Positions 17,650-26,923 of a stretch of 64,000 nt of DNA are shown piece by piece (position 1 is the first letter of the stretch; the number at the start of each line of letters is the position of its first letter). The notes under the pieces were generated by a model. The model was not told the DNA's origin. It worked only from the letters and a program-made list of their open reading frames with translations, and did not search any database. The DNA comes from Acidobacteriota bacterium. GTDB taxonomy: Bacteria; Acidobacteriota; Terriglobia; Acidiferrales; UBA7541. A program made the position numbers and the translations under genes. The stretch covers positions 48,140 to 112,139 of the forward strand of contig JABCZG010000015.1 of assembly GCA_013289835.1 (NCBI GenBank). Direction: 5' to 3'.

Positions 17650-20276
17650 GATTTCCCTGGTGGAGCCGCAAGCAACGTCAAGAGTTGGACGAAGAACTCC
17701 ATACTCATCTGGAGATGGCTGCGCGCGAGCGCATGGAGCGAGGCGAGGAGAAGAACGAGGCAGCGCGCGCAGCGCGGCGGGAGTTTGGGAATCTGGGCTT
17801 GGTCAAGGAAGTGACGCGGGAAATGTGGGGCTGGAGCTGGCTGGCAGATTTGTACGAGGATTTGCGTTTCGGCGCCAGGGTGTTGCGGAAAAGTCCTGGC
17901 TTCGCGATCGTCGCCATTCTGTCGCTAGCGCTGGGCATCGGCGCCACCACCTCGGTGTTCAGCGTGGTGTACGGAGTGCTCATGAACCCGTATCCATACG
18001 CTCATTCCGATCGCATGGTGCACCTGGTGGCTCACGACACCGCAGGCAATCGCCGCTTCGTTAATCTCAATGGGTCGCAATTGCAACAACTGCAGAAGGC
18101 CAGCTGCATCGAGAGCGCCGCTGCCATGGATGAGTGGAACCTCACCACCACCGAAGGCGATCTCCCCGAAGACGTGCAAGCGGTCTATCTCACCTCCAAC
18201 TCTTTCGTCCATTTTGGCGTCCCCACGCTCCTCGGACGCGGCCTTCTGCCTTCCGACGCCCCCGATGGTGAGGATCCCGAAAGCGTCGCCGTGCTTGGAT
18301 ACAAATTCTGGCAGCGGCACTTCCAAGGCGATCCCGACATCGTCGGCAAGAAAATCCAATTGGTCCATAAAACCTATTCAATCGTGGGAGTCGTCCCGCC
18401 CCGCTTCACCTGGGGCGATGGTGAAGTCTATCTCCCACTCAAAGTAACCGCCGAGCCCGCGCGAACGTTCTTCATCATGATTCGATTGAAACCGGGAGTG
18501 ACGCGCGCGGCGGCAAACGCAGAGTTTCAATCCCTGCTGGAACAATTCGCGCAGCAAACACCGACGCACTTCCCTGAACATTTTCACGTAACGCTGGAAG
18601 GATTGAACGACCAGTTCGTCTCTGACATCGGCGGCACCTTGTTCCTGCTGCTCGCCGCAGTCGCTCTGTTGCTGCTGATCGGTTGCGGCAACGTCTCGAT
18701 TCTGCTTCTGGCCCGGGCCACCGCGCGCCAGCATGAACTGGCGGTCCGCTCCGCCATCGGTGCCGAACGTTCGCGCCTCCTGCGGCAACTGCTCACCGAA
18801 TCGCTGATGCTTTCGATTACCGGAGCAATTGTCGGCGTAGCGCTGGCAAATGGCCTCGTGAAGCTGATCGTCAATTGGCTTCCGGAATTCTCCTTCCCTC
18901 ACGAGGCCGCCATCAGCATCAACCTCCCGGTTCTGTGCTTCAGCGTAGGCCTCGCGCTGCTAACCGGCATCGCCTTCGGCATCTCCCCGGCTCTGCAGTC
19001 CGCGCGTCCGGACATCGCACAGGTGATGCAGTCCAACACGCGCAAGATGACCGTCGGCGTTCACGGCCGCCGGACCCACGGCTTCCTGATCGCCGGCCAA
19101 ATCGCCCTAACACTTCTGCTGCTAGCCGGAGCAGCCGTTGCCATGCAAGGCTTCTTGCGCATCGTGAACATGAATCTTGGCTATGATCCGCACAACGTTA
19201 TGTCCGTCGGCATCCCCGTGCACGACAACACCTATACCACGTGGGAAGCGCGCAGCGCGTTCTTCCATCAGCTTCTGCGCAAAGTCAGCTTCATGCCCGA
19301 AGTCGTCGCCGCTGGGCTTTCAACCAACGCTACCCCGCCCAATAACGGCTGGGAGCAGCGCTTCGAGATTTCCGGCAAGCCCGCCGCGGAACAACAGCGC
19401 GCGCGCATTAATTTCGTTAGCTCTGGATATTTCTCCGTCCTTCGTATCCCGCTTCAACAAGGACGGCTCTGGGACGAGACCGAGACGTTGCGCGGCGCCA
19501 AGCTCGCGCTCATCAATCAGACTCTCGCTCACCAATATTTTCCGAACGGTGATGCCATCGGCGGCGAGCTGCGCATGCCCGAGATGAAAGGCGAGCCTCC
19601 GTTTCGATTGGCAGTTCCTGGAAGCGATAGCTGGTTTCAAATAATAGGCGTCGTCAGCGATGCTCTCGATGACGGATTGCAAAAACCCATCAAGGCCGGC
19701 GTATACGTGCCCTACACCATCAGCATGCCGGTCTTCACGCAAATCCTGGTGCGCACCCAGGTTCCGCCTCTCACCACCCTCCACTCCATCCGCGAGCAGA
19801 TTCACACCATCGACCCCGACCAGCAGGCCGAGCGCGACGTTCGCGACCTCGATGGCTGGATCAGAGTTCAGCCGGAATGGGGCTCGGGGCACTTGGTAGC
19901 GACTCTGTTTGCAGGATTCGCAGTGCTGGCGCTGGCGTTGGCCGCCACCGGACTCTACAGCGTGATCTCCTATGCCGTCGCGCAGCGAACGGCGGAATTC
20001 GGCATCCGCATGGCATTGGGCGCGAGGGGCAAAGACGTTTTGCTAATCGTGTTTCGTTCCGCTGCAGTGAACGTGGCTGGCGGCGTACTCGCTGGTGTCG
20101 TGCTGACAATCCTTCTCAATCGCGTGCTCGCGCGGTGGATTCAGGGCAGCTCTCTCAACATTCCGATCCTTTTCGGTGTTGTCCTGCTTCTCGTCGCAAC
20201 TGCAGGCTTGTCCTGCTTCGTGCCAGCACGCAGGGCGTCGTCGGTGGATCCCATGACGGCGCTGCGGTACGAGTGA
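17646..20276 (+). CDS. ADOP-type duplicated FtsX/MacB ABC permease
   Basis: An 876-residue membrane protein. A soluble N-terminal helical segment (residues 1-70, ELDEELHTHLEMAARERM) precedes the first helix at SPGFAIVAILSLALGIGAT. Two MacB periplasmic core domains and two FtsX blocks follow (LLLAAVALLLLIGCGNVSILLLARA and ALAATGLYSVISYAVAQR, the latter followed by TAEFGIRMALGA), with the end at ARRASSVDPMTALRYE. This is the acidobacterial 'ADOP' arrangement with no ATPase domain. It probably takes part in efflux or envelope transport with a separate ATPase not found here. Coupled to padR upstream. Confidence 0.92.
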   Translation: MRFPWWSRKQRQELDEELHTHLEMAARERMERGEEKNEAARAARREFGNLGLVKEVTREMWGWSWLADLYEDLRFGARVLRKSPGFAIVAILSLALGIGATTSVFSVVYGVLMNPYPYAHSDRMVHLVAHDTAGNRRFVNLNGSQLQQLQKASCIESAAAMDEWNLTTTEGDLPEDVQAVYLTSNSFVHFGVPTLLGRGLLPSDAPDGEDPESVAVLGYKFWQRHFQGDPDIVGKKIQLVHKTYSIVGVVPPRFTWGDGEVYLPLKVTAEPARTFFIMIRLKPGVTRAAANAEFQSLLEQFAQQTPTHFPEHFHVTLEGLNDQFVSDIGGTLFLLLAAVALLLLIGCGNVSILLLARATARQHELAVRSAIGAERSRLLRQLLTESLMLSITGAIVGVALANGLVKLIVNWLPEFSFPHEAAISINLPVLCFSVGLALLTGIAFGISPALQSARPDIAQVMQSNTRKMTVGVHGRRTHGFLIAGQIALTLLLLAGAAVAMQGFLRIVNMNLGYDPHNVMSVGIPVHDNTYTTWEARSAFFHQLLRKVSFMPEVVAAGLSTNATPPNNGWEQRFEISGKPAAEQQRARINFVSSGYFSVLRIPLQQGRLWDETETLRGAKLALINQTLAHQYFPNGDAIGGELRMPEMKGEPPFRLAVPGSDSWFQIIGVVSDALDDGLQKPIKAGVYVPYTISMPVFTQILVRTQVPPLTTLHSIREQIHTIDPDQQAERDVRDLDGWIRVQPEWGSGHLVATLFAGFAVLALALAATGLYSVISYAVAQRTAEFGIRMALGARGKDVLLIVFRSAAVNVAGGVLAGVVLTILLNRVLARWIQGSSLNIPILFGVVLLLVATAGLSCFVPARRASSVDPMTALRYE

Positions 20277-20469
20277 TAAATCGCAGTTGGCAAAAGAGGG
20301 ACCGCCGACGACGGAAGTGGCCACGCGGGAAGCCCTACATCCCGGCATTGGCTCAGTCCAACTTCTACACCCCCGGCCTCGGTAGTACCCTTGAGCCACG
20401 CAACTAGCGCTATCTAATTGGCAGATAGGCGCTTCGGCTGACCTAACCGCAACCCTCGAATCCTGTCTA

Positions 20470-21126
20470 ATGAATCGGATGCAACCGAGCGTCGAGAGCC
20501 CTCAGGCCATCGCAGACAGCGACGCGCTCGCCGTCGAGCGCACGCTCGCGGGCGAGCGCGATGCCTTTCGCGTTCTCGTCGAACGGCACAGCCAAAACGT
20601 TTTTCGGCTGGCATACCGCATGACCGGCAATCAGCACGATGCCGAAGAGATAGTCCAGGAGGCTTTTCTGCGCGCGTATCAAAAACTCGGGCAGTTCGCG
20701 GCGCGGGCGAATTTCGGAACCTGGGTATACCGCATCGCCGCAAACTATGCGATTGACCGCTTGCGCCAAAGGCAAAAGGAAGAATCACGCCGCGAACAGC
20801 CTAGCGCGGAGAGCAAGGATGGAATGCAAGACGATCCCATGAGCCGCGTTGCCGATGAAGCTCCGACACCGGAGCGCCTGACGCAGAGCATGGAACTACG
20901 AAAGCAAATGGAACAAGCGCTGGCGGCTTTATCGCACGCAGAGAGAACCGCTTTCGTCATGCGCCATTGGGAAGGCTGCGGAATCGAGGAGATCGCCGCG
21001 GTCCTGGAATCGAATTCGAGCGCCGCGAAGAACACCGTTTTTCGCGCCGTGCAAAAGCTTCGCCAGGCGCTTCAGCCTCTAGTGGGAACGCGGGCGCAAG
21101 CACGCGCCATGGGAACGGAACCATGA
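20470..21126 (+). CDS. ECF-type RNA polymerase sigma factor
   Basis: A 218-residue sigma-70 family factor with only regions 2 and 4. Region 2 spans AFRVLVERHSQNVFRLAYRM to GTWVYRIAANYAIDRLRQ; region 4 includes LSHAERTAFVMRHWEG and IEEIAAVLESNSSAAKNTV. It overlaps the anti-sigma gene by 4 bases (ATGA), so the three downstream genes belong to its operon. It probably redirects RNA polymerase to an envelope-stress regulon; the signal is unknown. Confidence 0.93.
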   Translation: MNRMQPSVESPQAIADSDALAVERTLAGERDAFRVLVERHSQNVFRLAYRMTGNQHDAEEIVQEAFLRAYQKLGQFAARANFGTWVYRIAANYAIDRLRQRQKEESRREQPSAESKDGMQDDPMSRVADEAPTPERLTQSMELRKQMEQALAALSHAERTAFVMRHWEGCGIEEIAAVLESNSSAAKNTVFRAVQKLRQALQPLVGTRAQARAMGTEP

Positions 21127-21911
21127 AACACATGACCGAAGAAGAATTGATTGCTTACCGCGAAGGCCTCGCGGAAGGGCACACGGCGATTTCAGAACAT
21201 CTCGCCGGGTGCGAGCAATGCCGCGCGGAATTCGAGCGCCTCGAAGCCGTGCTCGCCGCGCTGGATACTCTGCCGGTGCCCGACCCCGGCGCCGACTACG
21301 GCCGGCGTGTGTGGCAACAAATTGCGCCACGCCTACCGGAAAAACGGCAACGTTGGTGGCAGGCATGGATCGAACCGCGCCGTCTAGCAGCATTGGGAGC
21401 AGTTGCGGCACTGATCATCGCGGCTTTTCTCGCCGGACGGTATACGAAACACGGCGGCCAGAGCGACAACGTCGCGAGCCGGGAGCAAGTCCGCGAGCGC
21501 ATCCTGATCGTGGCCGTCGGCGAACACCTGGGCCACTCCGAAAGAATGCTGGTGGAGCTTTCGAACGCCGAGCCGAGCAACCCAGCTCAAAAAGAAGTGA
21601 ACATCTCCGCCGAGCAGCACCGCGCCGAAGATTTGCTCGAAGAAAACCGCCTCTACCGGCAGACGGCCCTGCAAGAAGGCGACACGGGTCTCGCCAGCGT
21701 GCTCGACGACCTCGAGCGCGTGCTCCTCGACGTGGCGCACAGCCCTGACGAAGTCACCCCGAAGCAACTCGAAGCCATCCGGCAAAAAATCGAAGCCCGC
21801 GGAATTCTGTTCAAAGTTCGGGTGGTCAGCAAGGAACTGCAACAACGGCAAGAGGCCACGCAGCCCGCGCCGGAGCAAACGAGTTCCACGAAAAAGGAAG
21901 GAAAAGTATGA
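21123..21911 (+). CDS. Zinc-finger anti-sigma factor, membrane anchored
   Basis: A protein of 262 residues. The cytoplasmic N-terminus has the ZAS motif: His then HLAGCEQC (H-x3-C-x2-C), which grips the sigma factor. A single hydrophobic helix follows at about 88-108 (LAALGAVAALIIAAFLAG), then a periplasmic part of about 150 residues with predicted coiled-coil character (EQHRAEDLLEENRLYRQ). Start and stop both overlap neighbours in ATGA form, tying it to the sigma gene and the HEAT gene. Expected to hold the sigma factor at the membrane until a periplasmic signal arrives. Confidence 0.88.
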   Translation: MKHMTEEELIAYREGLAEGHTAISEHLAGCEQCRAEFERLEAVLAALDTLPVPDPGADYGRRVWQQIAPRLPEKRQRWWQAWIEPRRLAALGAVAALIIAAFLAGRYTKHGGQSDNVASREQVRERILIVAVGEHLGHSERMLVELSNAEPSNPAQKEVNISAEQHRAEDLLEENRLYRQTALQEGDTGLASVLDDLERVLLDVAHSPDEVTPKQLEAIRQKIEARGILFKVRVVSKELQQRQEATQPAPEQTSSTKKEGKV

Positions 21912-23281
21912 CCATCGGAAATTCAGTCAGAAAGTCCAGCGTCACCTGGCTTGCCATCGCGGCATTGCTGCTGGCCCCCACAGGCGCGCGCGCGCATCGT
22001 CTCGCGCCAAATCCCCCGCAACCCGCGATCACTCTCCAGGACCCGCAAGACGCCCAGGACAAAGATCAGGAAAAGCGCGACCGCGAACAAGAAGCCCGCG
22101 ACAGGGAAGAAGAAAAACGCGATCGTGAGGAAGAAGCACGCGACCGCGCGCAGGAAAAACTCGACCGCCTCCAGGAATTGTACGACGATGGCCGCGAAGC
22201 TCTCGACGACGACCACTACGAACAAGCCGCAGCCAAATTCCAGGAATTGGCGAATCTAAACGGTCCACAAACCGACGCGGCTCTCTATTGGAAAGCGTAT
22301 GCAGATAACCGCCTGGGCAGGCGTGCCGCGGCGCTCGCCACGATCGCCGACCTTAAGCATAGATTCCCGCAAAGCCGCTGGCAAAAAGATGCCAGCGCTC
22401 TGGAAATCGAAGTCCAGCAATCAAACGGCCAGCCCTCTCATCCAGAAATGCAATCGGATGACGAACTCAAAATGCTCGCCATCCAGGGCCTGATGAACAG
22501 CGACCCGGAACGAGCTCTGCCGTTGCTCGAAAAAGTCCTAAACGGCACGGGCACGCCAAAGGAAAAGTCCAAGGCGCTCTTCGTCATCGCCCAGAGCGGC
22601 TCGCCGCAATCCCGCGAGATTCTTGGACGGATCGCGCGGGGCCAAAGCAATCCGGACCTGCAGCGCAAGGCGGTCGAGTATCTGGGGATTTTTGGCGGCG
22701 CGACAGCTCGCAAGACTTTGGCGGATGTCTACGCCTCAAGCAGCGATGTTTCCGTGAAAAGAGCCATTCTCCGCAGCTACATGATCGGCGGCGATCGCGA
22801 GCACCTCTTTGTCGCAGCCAAGGGTGAAAAAGACGAATCCTTGCGCCGCGAAGCTATCCGCCAGCTCGGCCTGGTCCACGGCACAAGCGAATTGGAGCAG
22901 CTGTATCAAACGGAAACCTCGCCCGAGGTCCGCCGCGAAATTCTTCAGGCGTTCTTCCTCGCGGGCGACTCCAGCAAGCTCCTGCAGTCCGCGCAATCGG
23001 AAAAAGATCCGGACCTGCGCCGCGCCGCCATCCGCAATCTCGGCCTGGTCCACTCGGACGATTCCGGCAAGGCGTTGCAAGCCATCTATGCCAAAGAAAC
23101 AGACCGCAGCGTGCGTGAAGAAGTGTTGAACGCTTTCTTCTTGCAAAATAACGCCTCTGCGCTTGTCGCTATTGCACGAGCGGAAAAGGATCCTGAACTG
23201 AAGCGAATCGCGGTGCAGAAATTGTCGCTCATGCATTCGAAAGAAGGCACTGACTACCTGATGGAACTTCTCCAAAAGTGA
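21908..23281 (+). CDS. Secreted HEAT-repeat protein with charged linker and TPR-like segment
   Basis: A 457-residue protein. Signal peptide at 1-29 (TWLAIAALLLAPTGARA). Residues 47-88 form an extreme charged repeat of RDREEE/KRDREQEA type, likely a long single helix. A TPR-like segment follows (DDHYEQAAAKFQELANL, then DLKHRFPQSRWQKDA) and then from about 190 to the end a row of HEAT repeats about 31 residues apart (e.g. DLRRAAIRNLGLVHS, ELKRIAVQKLSLMHS). It probably acts as a periplasmic scaffold. Its 4-base overlap with the anti-sigma gene suggests a part in signal sensing or envelope stress; the function is not known. Confidence 0.85.
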   Translation: MTIGNSVRKSSVTWLAIAALLLAPTGARAHRLAPNPPQPAITLQDPQDAQDKDQEKRDREQEARDREEEKRDREEEARDRAQEKLDRLQELYDDGREALDDDHYEQAAAKFQELANLNGPQTDAALYWKAYADNRLGRRAAALATIADLKHRFPQSRWQKDASALEIEVQQSNGQPSHPEMQSDDELKMLAIQGLMNSDPERALPLLEKVLNGTGTPKEKSKALFVIAQSGSPQSREILGRIARGQSNPDLQRKAVEYLGIFGGATARKTLADVYASSSDVSVKRAILRSYMIGGDREHLFVAAKGEKDESLRREAIRQLGLVHGTSELEQLYQTETSPEVRREILQAFFLAGDSSKLLQSAQSEKDPDLRRAAIRNLGLVHSDDSGKALQAIYAKETDRSVREEVLNAFFLQNNASALVAIARAEKDPELKRIAVQKLSLMHSKEGTDYLMELLQK

Positions 23282-24396
23282 GGCCGATCATGCGAACACT
23301 GCGAACCATTCTCGTCGGACAAATCCTGCTTGTCGCACTCCTGTTGGCGCCGCGACTGCAGAGCGAACCGCAGGCTGCGGCGATGCCGCGTATCGAAAAC
23401 GCAAAGGTCGAAACCCGCGCATTGACAGCAACTCTGGACGCAACATTCCGCGGGCTGCTGGCACAGGCAGACAGACCTGAGTGGATCGGCTACAGCGTCG
23501 CGGAAGTGGCCGGCGACCGCGGTGTCTGTTGCGGGAATTATCATGACGGCGGGGGCTGCGGCACCTGCAATCTCGAAAGGGACCACGACGGATTCACCAG
23601 CGAGACGCACTCCGATGGCACTGTCAAACTAGAAGGCGCTCGCCAGCTCGTCGTGCTTCTACGCCTCGAAGGCAAGCACGTCGTCCGCACTCGCGTCGCC
23701 TCGGACGATTGCACTCTGGATGTCGGCGGCCTGCCGTTTGTCTGGCTGACGGGAGTGAAACCTGCCGAGAGCGTCGCACTTCTTGAGACCTTCGTGCGTA
23801 GCTCCGATTTCGAAAGTCACGGCGACCACGGCATCGGCAACGGAGCACTGACCGCGATTGCGCTGCACGCCGACGCCTCGGCGGACCGCGCGTTCGAATC
23901 CCTCGTCACGCCCGATCAGCGCGAAGGCCTGCGAAGACAGGCCGCCTTCTGGATGGGCGCCGCGCGCGGACCAGCCGGCTTTGCCGCTCTGCAGCGCATG
24001 GCGAAGAACGACCCGAGTTCCGACGTGCGCGCTCACGTAGCCTTCGCGTTGTCGGTGAGTCATGAACCCGGAGCGATCGACGAAATGATTCGCATGGCCC
24101 ACGACGACACAAGTTCACACGTGCGTGGCCAGGCGCTTTTCTGGATCGCCCAAAAAGCCGGCAAGAAAGCCGTCGGCACCATCACCGGCGCCATCGAAAA
24201 CGATCCCGACACCGAGGTAAAGAAAAAAGCCGTCTTCGCCCTCAGCCAGTTGCCAAAAGACGAAGGCGTCCCGAAATTAATCGAAGTGGCGCAGACCAAC
24301 CGCAATCCCGAAGTGCGCAAGCAAGCCATGTTCTGGCTCGGCCAATCGCAGGACCCGCGCGCTTTGCAGTTTTTCGAAAAAGTGTTGTCCCAGTAA
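23278..24396 (+). CDS. Secreted HEAT-repeat protein with Cys-rich N-terminal segment
   Basis: A protein of 372 residues if GTG 23278 is used (4-base GTGA overlap with the previous gene) or 368 from ATG 23290, which has a better GAGG ribosome site. A signal peptide (LVGQILLVALLLAPRL) leads to a Cys-rich segment GVCCGNYHDGGGCGTC, a domain of about 120 residues and then HEAT repeats to the C-terminus (QAMFWLGQSQDPRAL). It ends the sigma/anti-sigma operon. The paired Cys could form disulfides or bind metal. Function unknown. Confidence 0.83.
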   Translation: MRPIMRTLRTILVGQILLVALLLAPRLQSEPQAAAMPRIENAKVETRALTATLDATFRGLLAQADRPEWIGYSVAEVAGDRGVCCGNYHDGGGCGTCNLERDHDGFTSETHSDGTVKLEGARQLVVLLRLEGKHVVRTRVASDDCTLDVGGLPFVWLTGVKPAESVALLETFVRSSDFESHGDHGIGNGALTAIALHADASADRAFESLVTPDQREGLRRQAAFWMGAARGPAGFAALQRMAKNDPSSDVRAHVAFALSVSHEPGAIDEMIRMAHDDTSSHVRGQALFWIAQKAGKKAVGTITGAIENDPDTEVKKKAVFALSQLPKDEGVPKLIEVAQTNRNPEVRKQAMFWLGQSQDPRALQFFEKVLSQ

Positions 24397-24400
24397 TTCG

Positions 24401-25240
24401 CTAACGCAGAAGATCCTCGAGCTGCACGCGGCCCTCGGTCTTCGAGTCGCGATACTTCACGATCACAGCGGCCTGCAGCGACAGTCCCCACTTCGCGCCG
24501 GAAGCATGCGTCACCGCGCGCGACCCTGGCACCACAATGGCCTCTTCCGGAATAATCAGTGGCTCGCTATCCGTCGCCGTGTAAACCGCATCGCGAACCA
24601 GATCGTAAACGGGAATCGACCGATTGAGAATCGTCCCGGTACCAAGAATCGCGCGGCGCTTTACAACGGTTCCCTCATACACGCCGGAATTCCCGCCAAC
24701 CAACACCTCGTCCTCAATAATCACAGGCAGCGCACCGACAGGCTCGAGCACGCCGCCGATCTGCGCCCCCGCGGAAATATGGCAATGCTTTCCAATCTGC
24801 GCGCAACTCCCCGCCAGCGCGTGCGAATCGATCATCGTGCCTTCGCCAATGTAAGCGCCAACATTTACAAACATCGGTGGCATGCAAATGACGCCGCGAC
24901 CAATGTAGCTCCCATCGCGGATGCTGGACCCGCCAGGCACAATGCGTACCCCATCGGCCAAAGTAATCGCCCGCACCGGATACGTGGACTTGTCAAAAAA
25001 AGGCTGCTTGGTCGCGTCAATGGACATGTCGGCGATCGCGCCCATTCGAAAGCCAACCAGAATCCCCTTCTTCACCCACGTGTTCGCGCGCCATCCCGAC
25101 TTTGTCGTGGGATCCGGCTCCACCGCGCGAATCTCACCGCGATTCAACGCCGCTTTGAAATCGCGGAACAGCCAAAAATCTTCTTCCTCATAATGCGCAG
25201 GCGCTTCATCGAACAGCCGCTCAATTCGCGACGGCAGCAT
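24401..25240 (-). CDS. dapD: 2,3,4,5-tetrahydropyridine-2,6-dicarboxylate N-succinyltransferase
   Basis: A 279-residue left-handed beta-helix acyltransferase of the succinylase branch of diaminopimelate/lysine synthesis. Typical features: FRDFKAALNRGEIRAVEP near the N-terminus, PGGSSIRDGSYIGRGVICMP, the hexapeptide-repeat core and GGNSGVYEGTVVKRRAILG. The start overlaps the dapA end by 20 bases, so it is the last gene of the minus-strand dap operon. It is convergent, 4 bases from the HEAT gene stop. Confidence 0.95.
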   Translation of the reverse strand: MLPSRIERLFDEAPAHYEEEDFWLFRDFKAALNRGEIRAVEPDPTTKSGWRANTWVKKGILVGFRMGAIADMSIDATKQPFFDKSTYPVRAITLADGVRIVPGGSSIRDGSYIGRGVICMPPMFVNVGAYIGEGTMIDSHALAGSCAQIGKHCHISAGAQIGGVLEPVGALPVIIEDEVLVGGNSGVYEGTVVKRRAILGTGTILNRSIPVYDLVRDAVYTATDSEPLIIPEEAIVVPGSRAVTHASGAKWGLSLQAAVIVKYRDSKTEGRVQLEDLLR

Positions 25241-26123
25241 GTACCCTCTGTACGAGTTCGAGCGATTCCAGAACCGCCCGAATTCGCATTTGATTCTCCG
25301 CCTTCGGCCCCACCAGCGGCAAGCGCCACACCGCTTCGAGCAAGCCCATCTCCGCCATTGCCGCCTTCACCGGCCCGGGATTCGATTCCACGAAATTGAT
25401 TTCCATCAGCGGATGAAAACGCCGGTGAATTTCACGCGCTGTCTGGAAATCCCCCTGCAGCGCCGCGCGCGTAAGCCGCGACATTTCCGCCGGAATCTCA
25501 TTCGAAACCACCGAAATCACCCCGCGCCCTCCCATCGAAATCACCGGAAGCGTAATCGCGTCGTCGCCAGACAACACGATGAAATCCTCCGGTACCGCAT
25601 TCAGAATCGCCGCCATTTGCGACACGTTGCCCGATGCTTCCTTGATGCCCACAATGTTTTCGATTTGCGCCAGCCGCTTCACCGTCGCGGGCTCGATGTT
25701 CACGCCTGTGCGCCCCTGCACGCTGTACACAATAATCGGCAGCGGAACGGCCTCCGCGATCGCGCGATAGTGCTGGTAAAGTCCCTCCTGCGTCGGCTTG
25801 TTGTAATACGGCGTGACGGACAAAAATCCATCCGCTCCAAGCTCCGCGAGTTCGCGCGCCATGGCGATCACTTCGGCGGTGTTGTACCCGCCCGCTCCCG
25901 CAAGCACCGGCACCTTACCCTTGGCCAGCGCCACGGCGATCTCCACCACGCGAACGTGTTCTTCGTGCGTGAGCGTGGGGCTCTCCCCCGTGGTTCCGCA
26001 CGGAACTAGGAAATCCACGCCCGCGTCAATCTGCCTTTGGATTAATCGGCGCAGCGTTCCTTCATCGAGCGATCCATCCGTTCGAAACGGAGTAACGAGT
26101 GCGGTGCCAGTGCCTGTAAACAT
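25221..26123 (-). CDS. dapA: 4-hydroxy-tetrahydrodipicolinate synthase
   Basis: A protein of 300 residues, a TIM-barrel class I aldolase that condenses pyruvate with aspartate semialdehyde. Catalytic parts visible: CGTTGESPTL (Thr pair), VTPYYNKPTQEG (Tyr) and the Schiff-base Lys in VGIKEASGN. The start MFTGTGTALVTPF at 26123 is preceded by AGGAG at 7 bases; ten more in-frame codons upstream are not family-like. It lies about 100 bases after dapB and overlaps dapD. Confidence 0.95.
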   Translation of the reverse strand: MFTGTGTALVTPFRTDGSLDEGTLRRLIQRQIDAGVDFLVPCGTTGESPTLTHEEHVRVVEIAVALAKGKVPVLAGAGGYNTAEVIAMARELAELGADGFLSVTPYYNKPTQEGLYQHYRAIAEAVPLPIIVYSVQGRTGVNIEPATVKRLAQIENIVGIKEASGNVSQMAAILNAVPEDFIVLSGDDAITLPVISMGGRGVISVVSNEIPAEMSRLTRAALQGDFQTAREIHRRFHPLMEINFVESNPGPVKAAMAEMGLLEAVWRLPLVGPKAENQMRIRAVLESLELVQRVHAAVAN

Positions 26124-26221
26124 TTTGTTTCTCCTTGCTTCCTTGAACATCAACTTCCGAAACTCGAACTGTGCGCGTCACGAATCTTCCTGACGCACGT
26201 TGCAACACAAACAAAAAGCCG

Positions 26222-26923
26222 TCAGCTCAATTCACCAAGAATTTCCCGGAATTCGAAGACGCCCTTCTTTCCCGCCACCCACCGCGCGGCCCGCAGCGCC
26301 CCGCGCGCAAATCCCTCGCGGTTCCGCGCCGTGTGCCGGAGCGTGATCGTGTCCGCCGCCGAATCAAATCCAATTTCGTGCGTCCCCGGATGCGCCCCCG
26401 CGCGGTTGGCCGTGAGCGTCAGCGTACGCGTGTATCCGGACGCGCGAATTTTCTCCGCCAGCTTCTTAAGCGTGCCGGAAGGCGCATCCTTCTTTGTCGA
26501 ATGATGAATTTCCCAGCCCCACGCCTCGTATTCGGGATACTTGGCAAAAAACGAAGCCGCGCGCGCCACGGTCTCTATGAAAACATTTACCCCCACGGAA
26601 AAATTGGGGCTATACACCAAAGCCGTTTTGGCCCCGAGAATCGCTTCGCGAATCATCGGAAGCTGTTCGAACCATCCCGTCGTCCCGCAAACTGTATTGA
26701 TCCCGAGCGACGCAAGCCGCCGCAAATTGTCCGGCGCCGCTTCTGGAGTCGTAAATTCAATAGCCGCCTCCACGCCGCGCAACGCCTCGCTCGTGATTCC
26801 GGCGTCATGCAAATTGTTCCCGCGCGTAAACTTCGCGCGCACTTCCAACCCGTATTCGGGCGCCAGTTGCTCGGCCAGCCGCCCCATCTTCCCGCAGCCC
26901 ACGATGGCAATCCCCACGCTCAT
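26222..26923 (-). CDS. dapB: 4-hydroxy-tetrahydrodipicolinate reductase
   Basis: A 233-residue NAD(P)H-dependent reductase. It opens with IAIVGCGKMGRLAEQL (Rossmann Gly-rich loop) and has the signature CGTTGW, HHSTKKDAPSGT (catalytic His and Lys) and a conserved C-terminal region. The start overlaps the stop of the upstream M20 gene by 4 bases (ATGA). It is slightly shorter than typical DapB (about 270), with a reduced N-terminal domain. Confidence 0.94.
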   Translation of the reverse strand: MSVGIAIVGCGKMGRLAEQLAPEYGLEVRAKFTRGNNLHDAGITSEALRGVEAAIEFTTPEAAPDNLRRLASLGINTVCGTTGWFEQLPMIREAILGAKTALVYSPNFSVGVNVFIETVARAASFFAKYPEYEAWGWEIHHSTKKDAPSGTLKKLAEKIRASGYTRTLTLTANRAGAHPGTHEIGFDSAADTITLRHTARNREGFARGALRAARWVAGKKGVFEFREILGELS

